Below are positions 61,601-64,000 of a stretch of DNA of 64,000 bases, piece after piece. Where the stretch lies: contig NW_019773692.1 of the NCBI RefSeq assembly GCF_001039355.2, positions 611,082-675,081 of the forward strand, written 5' to 3'. The stretch's first letter is position 1, and every line of letters starts with the position of its first letter. The DNA is from Lingula anatina (lineage: Eukaryota > Brachiopoda > Lingulata > Lingulida > Lingulidae). The translations under genes and the position numbers were made by a program. The notes below the pieces were generated by a model. It was not told the DNA's origin. It was given only the letters and a program-made list of their open reading frames with translations, and made no database searches.

Positions 61601-64000
61601 TATATATGCTAATAGTTTTAGTATTACATTCACATAAAAATGGTTTATTATTGGCTGAATTATTTTTTTACAAATTTTCTTCCTGTTATATTTATTCAGT
61701 TTGGAGTGTATCAGACTGTATGGTATGATGTTCTCACTTCCAGCTGCTTACCATTCTTCTATGGCAACCCCGAGGTTCAGGGCACAGGCACCTGCACTGA
61801 GTGTGACTGTAATGGGAACTCACTTGACTGTGACACCAGGACTGGGGTATGCTCAGGGTGCAGCTCCAACACCACTGGCTTACACTGTGAGAGATGTATA
61901 GAGGGGATGTTTGGAGATGCCTCGCAGCAGAATTGTAGAGGTAAAATTCAGTGCTGTTTATTTCTGTTAATGTAAAACATGGAGATGTAAAAAAAGCAAT
62001 AATGTTGGAATCAAATTTCTTCAGTTCATCTAGACTACAGGTTCAACATATAAAGTGTTTTGACCCTAGGCATAACAAGCAAAGGGTACTGTTTTGATAT
62101 TTTAGTCCAAGAGATTCTATATTCTTAGGTTGTGACTGTGTGATGACTGGCTCCACTAGCGCCATCTGTAACCACACCACAGGTCAGTGTGACTGCAGAC
62201 CAGGAGTGGGGACCAGAGACTGTGGGAGCTGCCTGGAAAACTACTGGGGATACAATATCAGACCATTCAACAGTAGGTATCACTGATATTGGTTGCTTGT
62301 TTAATTGCTTTGTTGTATGTTTAACCCACCATGAATCAGAGGTAGTGAAGCACAGCTTATTCTTGTCTTTCTTGTTTATTGAACTATGGAATACGATAGT
62401 TGCATTTGTCCCTTTAAATTTTACTAGTGGCTAAGAGTATATCATGATTATCACAATATATTTTTAATAAAGAATTAATAGAATAAAAAAAGAGACATAT
62501 AACATGATGATAATATTTCAGGTTGCATACCATGTGACTGTAACGTGGCTGGCAGTACTACATTACAGTGTGCTGGAGACACAGGTGTGTGTTCATGTAA
62601 GTCTCATACAGCTGGGGACAAGTGTGACCAGTGTGCTCCTGGACTATGGGGACTGCCATATAGACCATGTGAAGGTAAGATATGTTAATGACACTGGGGT
62701 GTGGTAACATAAGGGTAAGGACTGGAGGGGGGGGGGAGGTGAGGGCTGTACACCTGGATTTTGGTAACTGTCAGCCATATAAACTGTGTAAAGATATGAA
62801 CACAATATGATGTATATATGAAAAACATTCAGATTATGGTAATGGACTGCATAGTGGCTGCATATTTTTATAAGAAAAAGATGTCAGGCATTCTTGTTAA
62901 CACTTACGTGTAATTTTCATTTTGAATAGAAAATTTATTTATTATTTCATTTCTCCTGTTCTACTTCCAGCTTGTGCCTGTAACACCACTGGTAGTGTGA
63001 ATGCGTCAGCCCCCTGTGACACTGTATATGGTCAATGTGAGTGTAAGCCTGGGGTGACAGGCAGGCAGTGTGACCAGTGTGAGAAATTTTTCATTGGATT
63101 TGGTCCTGCTGGATGCACTAGTAAGTATACAGCGTACAATGTCTTCTAGACAAGGCCTTGATCTTTTCAATGGGGCAAATTTATGGATTTTTGCAATAAT
63201 ATATTTTTAAGTCATAATTACTTATAATTAGAACAAATTTTAAAAACAGGCTACATTTAGTTCTATTCTATATATAAAAGCACCACAAATGCTACAAAGA
63301 AATATTATTTCTTTGATTCTGAAATTATGTATCTGGAAAAGAGCAAATTATTACTGTTACAGTATACTTGTGTCCCATGGCTGATATCTTCATCCAACAC
63401 ACAGCAAAAAGCGTGATGAAGTAGTAGTTGTCTGCTTTTAAAGCCAATGGCTCATTAAGTACATGTATGTAGTCCATGCTTATTTACAATGATATGTGTG
63501 TTAATGTAATTATAATATATATCCTTTTTCCATTATAGGATGTCTTGATTGCCAGTATTCACTGGGTACAGATACACTTGTCTTGCAAGACACCTGGCAA
63601 ACTTACTGGAATGTCAGCAGTACTGTAGGGGGCCTTGTGGCACAAGATGCACAGCTCCAGCAGCTCACTCAGACACTGACGGGGACTTTGGACAGTATTG
63701 GATTCTCAGAAAGCACTCTCTTCTCCCTGGAGGCTACATTGAGGAACATTACAAATAAGGAAGCTGGCTACAATCAGAGTGTCATTAGTCTGCAGTCAAG
63801 GGTGAGGAAATTAATCTATATATTTATTTCTTTTTACTTTGCCGACATTGTTGCTTTAAATGAAATGCATCTAAACTGACTTAGTTATTTTCTCATGTTG
63901 ACATTAATTTAGGTTCAAATGGCTGTTGATGCTGCTAATTCGTTAAGAAATGAAGCAAGAGCAGAGCTGAACAGGCTGCAAGACATCAAGAATGATGTCA
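49359..64000 (+). CDS. Laminin alpha-like chain, 5' part (27 exons visible, runs off the window)
   Basis: Secreted basement-membrane heterotrimer subunit. Exons run from ATG 49359 to past 64000, giving about 1566 residues here. Order: signal peptide 1-19, LN about 22-242, five LE repeats about 243-520 (the fifth running into the next domain), L4b-like domain about 512-740, LE repeats 740-920, L4a (laminin B) about 925-1105 splitting an LE, six LE repeats 1130-1450, coiled coil from about 1455. The order LN-LE-L4b-LE-L4a-LE-coil is that of laminin alpha3/alpha5 and insect LanA; beta chains lack L4a and gamma chains lack L4b. It has far fewer LE repeats than alpha5 and a divergent LN. G domains, needed to prove an alpha chain, would lie beyond the window. 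One exon holds an assembly error (59241-59594). Confidence 0.9.
49695..50888 (+). other. Laminin intron 1
   Basis: 1.2 kb within the LN domain. Holds the 40-bp repeat copy at 50717-50755; otherwise AT-rich. Confidence 0.7.
50717..50755 (+). repeat. 40-bp dispersed inverted repeat, copy 2
   Basis: CAGAGCCTCTAATTACGTAT then CTGTTTTAAATTTTGAAGT; partner of 48554-48593 on the other strand. Located in laminin intron 1. Confidence 0.6.
50889..51119 (+). CDS. Laminin exon 2: LN domain
   Basis: Acceptor TTTGCCTACAG, donor ACG|GTAATA, phase 0. [20 protein letters not shown], then [16 protein letters not shown] and SECQDMFGV match the LN pattern of RP-x(n)-ERS-DG-x-PW-Y-C-F. [10 protein letters not shown] corresponds to the usual ...C-T-Y/F-S block. 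Confidence 0.92.
51653..51691 (+). CDS. Laminin exon 3: LN domain microexon
   Basis: A 39-nt exon, acceptor TTTTTTTTTCAG, donor AAG|GTAAAA, phase 0, encoding [13 protein letters not shown]. Small, but it joins the neighbouring LN pieces in frame. Confidence 0.75.
51970..52047 (+). CDS. Laminin exon 4: LN domain
   Basis: Acceptor TATATTCAG, donor TGG|GTGAGC, phase 0. [20 protein letters not shown] corresponds to the LN segment a-T-x-I-R-L-x-F-x-x-x-x-T-L-G. Confidence 0.88.
52414..53044. mobile_element. TTAA-bounded inverted-repeat element, copy B (long)
   Basis: Both ends carry TTAA, followed inward by AGCAATAATAACTCTTC (left) and AGTCATAATAACTCTTC (right, reverse complement). It lies in laminin intron 4. 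It shares end blocks with copy A (AACAACACA-GGAAATATA, CTGTGCTTG-CAAT-GGA, TTAC-CCAGGAAAATC) but keeps about 265 bp more in the middle. No transposase. TTAA targets are typical of piggyBac, but family membership is not shown. Confidence 0.78.
53186..53378 (+). CDS. Laminin exon 5: end of LN and LE repeat 1
   Basis: Acceptor TTCCTTTTAG, donor GAAA|GTAAGA, phase 0 in and phase 1 out. [20 protein letters not shown] is the canonical YY-v-DI-v-G-C-C-GH LN/LE border. The first LE repeat follows with [20 protein letters not shown]. Confidence 0.95.
53665..53796 (+). CDS. Laminin exon 6: LE repeat 2
   Basis: Acceptor TTTACCCTAG, donor TCAG|GTAACA, phase 1 at both ends. [13 protein letters not shown], an extended loop, then [13 protein letters not shown]: the C-x-C-N-H-x-x-x-C start and the G-x-C-x-x-C-x-H-N-T motif of LE2 in laminins. 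Confidence 0.95.
54149..54324 (+). CDS. Laminin exon 7: LE repeats 2-3
   Basis: Acceptor TGATTTCAG, donor AAG|GTGAAT, phase 1 in and phase 0 out. [14 protein letters not shown] closes LE2; [10 protein letters not shown] opens LE3, with a long Cys-poor insert before the next exon. Confidence 0.94.
54603..54708 (+). CDS. Laminin exon 8: LE repeat 3
   Basis: Acceptor TATTTCAG, donor CAAG|GTAATA, phase 0 in and phase 1 out. [20 protein letters not shown] then YFNL: the G-x-C-x-C-K-x-x-x-x-G-x-x-C-D-x-C LE core. Confidence 0.95.
54974..55126 (+). CDS. Laminin exon 9: LE repeat 4
   Basis: Acceptor TTCCTTCAG, donor CAAG|GTTACC, phase 1 at both ends. [31 protein letters not shown] and YYGLE make a full LE repeat. 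Confidence 0.95.
55566..55674 (+). CDS. Laminin exon 10: LE repeat 5
   Basis: Acceptor TATTTTCAG, donor ATAG|GTATTT, phase 1 in and phase 2 out. [18 protein letters not shown] then [15 protein letters not shown]. This LE breaks off after CD and runs into the L4b-like domain, as beta chains and alpha3/5 do. Confidence 0.95.
55856..55991 (+). CDS. Laminin exon 11: start of L4b-like domain
   Basis: Acceptor CTGTTTCAG, donor ACA|GTAAGT, phase 2 in and phase 0 out. [20 protein letters not shown] then [12 protein letters not shown]. It sits where the L4b (laminin IV type B) domain starts in alpha3/5 chains. Confidence 0.9.
56174..56297 (+). CDS. Laminin exon 12: L4b-like domain
   Basis: Acceptor GGTTTATCAG, donor CAAG|GTAATA, phase 0 in and phase 1 out. 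Encodes [20 protein letters not shown] then [11 protein letters not shown], a beta-rich segment comparable to the G-x-Y-x-x-x-I/V-x-Y strand pair of L4b. Confidence 0.88.
56513..56661 (+). CDS. Laminin exon 13: L4b-like domain
   Basis: Acceptor ATCTCTTTCAG, donor TTG|GTAAGG, phase 1 in and phase 0 out. [10 protein letters not shown] corresponds to the F-C-x-x-x-x-C-R element in laminin alpha5 L4b; [18 protein letters not shown] follows. Confidence 0.9.
57050..57156 (+). CDS. Laminin exon 14: end of L4b-like domain
   Basis: Phase 0 in and phase 2 out, donor [28 protein letters not shown] then CDVVSNLA resembles the L4b end of alpha5 (D-Y-V-L-V-V-P...C). The acceptor is weak (GGTTAAAG); a second AG six bases on is also in frame, so Asp-Gln may be optional. 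Confidence 0.82.
57529..57746 (+). CDS. Laminin exon 15: L4b/LE border and LE repeat 6
   Basis: Acceptor TTTTACAG, donor GCAG|GTAATC, phase 2 in and phase 1 out. [20 protein letters not shown] followed by NCN matches the alpha5 border (FC...S-L-x-x-Y-Y-x-N-G-A-x-P-C-x-C). LE follows: [20 protein letters not shown]. Confidence 0.95.
58076..58428 (+). CDS. Laminin exon 16: LE repeats 7, 8 and start of 9
   Basis: Acceptor TTCTCTTTAG, donor AAG|GTCAGT, phase 1 in and phase 0 out; the longest LE exon. [34 protein letters not shown] and [20 protein letters not shown] are full repeats; the third starts [14 protein letters not shown]. Confidence 0.97.
58694..58834 (+). CDS. Laminin exon 17: LE 9 end and LE 10 start before L4a
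   Basis: Acceptor CTTTTTTTCAG, donor CGG|GTGAGA, phase 0. [38 protein letters not shown]. The C-F/I-C-x-G-x-(S/T)-x-x-C pattern is typical just before an L4a domain inserted in an LE repeat. Confidence 0.94.
59104..59772 (+). CDS. Laminin exon 18: L4a (laminin B) domain, with assembly duplication
   Basis: Acceptor TTTCATTCAG, donor CTAG|GTGGGT. Encodes the L4a domain: [20 protein letters not shown] then [12 protein letters not shown], ending [15 protein letters not shown]-x-x-x-x-F-x-x-D-x-x-x-x-YG-x-x-L is the laminin B pattern. Bases 59241-59416 recur exactly at 59419-59594 with 'ng' between, which breaks the frame. Removing 178 nt restores an open exon (491 nt, phase 0 in and phase 2 out) that fits the next exon. 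Confidence 0.9.
60002..60110 (+). CDS. Laminin exon 19: L4a end and LE 10 continuation
   Basis: Acceptor CATGTTTTCAG, donor GAG|GTAAAA, phase 2 in and phase 0 out. [16 protein letters not shown], then [16 protein letters not shown]: the VE-x-C-x-C-P-x-G-Y-x-G-x-S-C-E border motif found after every L4a domain. Confidence 0.96.
60111..60758 (+). other. Laminin intron between exons 19 and 20
   Basis: 650 bases. The middle part (about 60310-60680) differs in composition, with T-runs and GGGGTACATTCCGCCC/GGGGCATACATCCCC blocks, and may be an old repeat, but no ends were found. Other laminin introns are mostly 190-870 bases with nothing recognised. Confidence 0.5.
60759..60900 (+). CDS. Laminin exon 20: LE 10 end and LE 11 start
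   Basis: Acceptor TTTATTCCAG, donor ACAG|GTACGG, phase 0 in and phase 1 out. RCATGYKRE, then [20 protein letters not shown] and [13 protein letters not shown]-x-x-x-C-D-x-x-T-G-x-C is canonical LE. Confidence 0.96.
61269..61449 (+). CDS. Laminin exon 21: LE repeats 11-12
   Basis: Acceptor TGTATTTTTCAG, donor ATAG|GTAAGG, phase 1 in and phase 2 out. [28 protein letters not shown], then [14 protein letters not shown]. Confidence 0.95.
61744..61940 (+). CDS. Laminin exon 22: LE repeats 12-13
   Basis: Acceptor CTCACTTCCAG, donor AGAG|GTAAAA, phase 2 in and phase 1 out. [54 protein letters not shown]. Confidence 0.96.
62129..62272 (+). CDS. Laminin exon 23: LE repeat 14
   Basis: Acceptor TATTCTTAG, donor AACA|GTAGGT, phase 1 at both ends. 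[40 protein letters not shown]. Confidence 0.95.
62522..62674 (+). CDS. Laminin exon 24: LE repeat 15
   Basis: Acceptor AATATTTCAG, donor GAAG|GTAAGA, phase 1 at both ends. [40 protein letters not shown]. Confidence 0.96.
62971..63120 (+). CDS. Laminin exon 25: LE repeat 16
   Basis: Acceptor CTACTTCCAG, donor ACTA|GTAAGT, phase 1 at both ends. [40 protein letters not shown]: the last LE before the coiled coil. Confidence 0.96.
63539..63801 (+). CDS. Laminin exon 26: LE end and start of coiled coil (domain II)
   Basis: Acceptor TCCATTATAG, donor AGG|GTGAGG, phase 1 in and phase 0 out. CLDCQ ends the LE array. A helical, Cys-free stretch with heptad-like hydrophobics follows ([39 protein letters not shown]). 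Confidence 0.93.
63913..64000 (+). CDS. Laminin exon 27 (cut by window end): coiled coil
   Basis: Acceptor TTAATTTAG, phase 0. [19 protein letters not shown] then [10 protein letters not shown]: an Ala/Leu/Arg-rich coiled coil. The exon is open at the window edge. Confidence 0.9.

Overview
This is AT-rich, intron-rich metazoan nuclear DNA. It has short coding exons with GT-AG borders, long introns, microsatellites and small non-autonomous DNA transposons. The proteins are basement-membrane and extracellular-matrix proteins of bilaterian type plus a 20S proteasome subunit. An invertebrate, perhaps a lophotrochozoan, seems likely, but the sequence does not fix the species.

Three protein-coding genes are supported exon by exon, with splice phases that agree throughout. 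(1) Plus strand, 5646 or 19982 to 42133: an ADAMTS-like (non-protease) matrix protein most like ADAMTSL4/THSD4 (ADAMTSL6). From the proximal start it encodes 749 residues in 12 exons: signal peptide, end of the Cys-rich region, spacer, a Tyr/Arg/Gln-rich cysteine-free linker, six thrombospondin type 1 repeats (TSRs) and a C-terminal PLAC domain. Two alternative signal-peptide exons lie 14 kb apart. (2) Minus strand, 48853 to 45225: a complete 8-exon gene for proteasome subunit alpha type-4 (PSMA4, alpha3), 260 residues. (3) Plus strand, from 49359 past the end of the window: a laminin alpha-like chain. Twenty-seven exons are visible, covering the LN domain, LE repeats, an L4b-like (IVb) domain, LE repeats, an L4a (laminin B) domain, more LE repeats and the start of the coiled coil. 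Its C-terminus lies outside the window.

Layout: 1-5645 has no recognised gene. 5646-42133 is the ADAMTS-like gene, with introns of up to 14 kb. 42134-45224 is a tail-to-tail interval holding an (AC)n microsatellite of about 77 bp. 45225-48853 is PSMA4. 48854-49358 is a 505-bp head-to-head interval that must hold the promoters of both PSMA4 and the laminin gene. 49359-64000 is the laminin gene.

The two matrix genes encode secreted proteins of the pericellular matrix; PSMA4 is an intracellular housekeeping gene between them. No operon logic applies. The most notable non-genic items are a TTAA-bounded inverted-repeat transposon family with two copies (15359-15723 and 52414-53044), a GGGC-ended MITE-like family (8207-8420, 23483-23736, perhaps a fragment at 30636), a long fold-back element (37272-37475), and a 176-bp exact duplication around a single N inside a laminin exon (59241-59594). 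That duplication is almost certainly an assembly join error.
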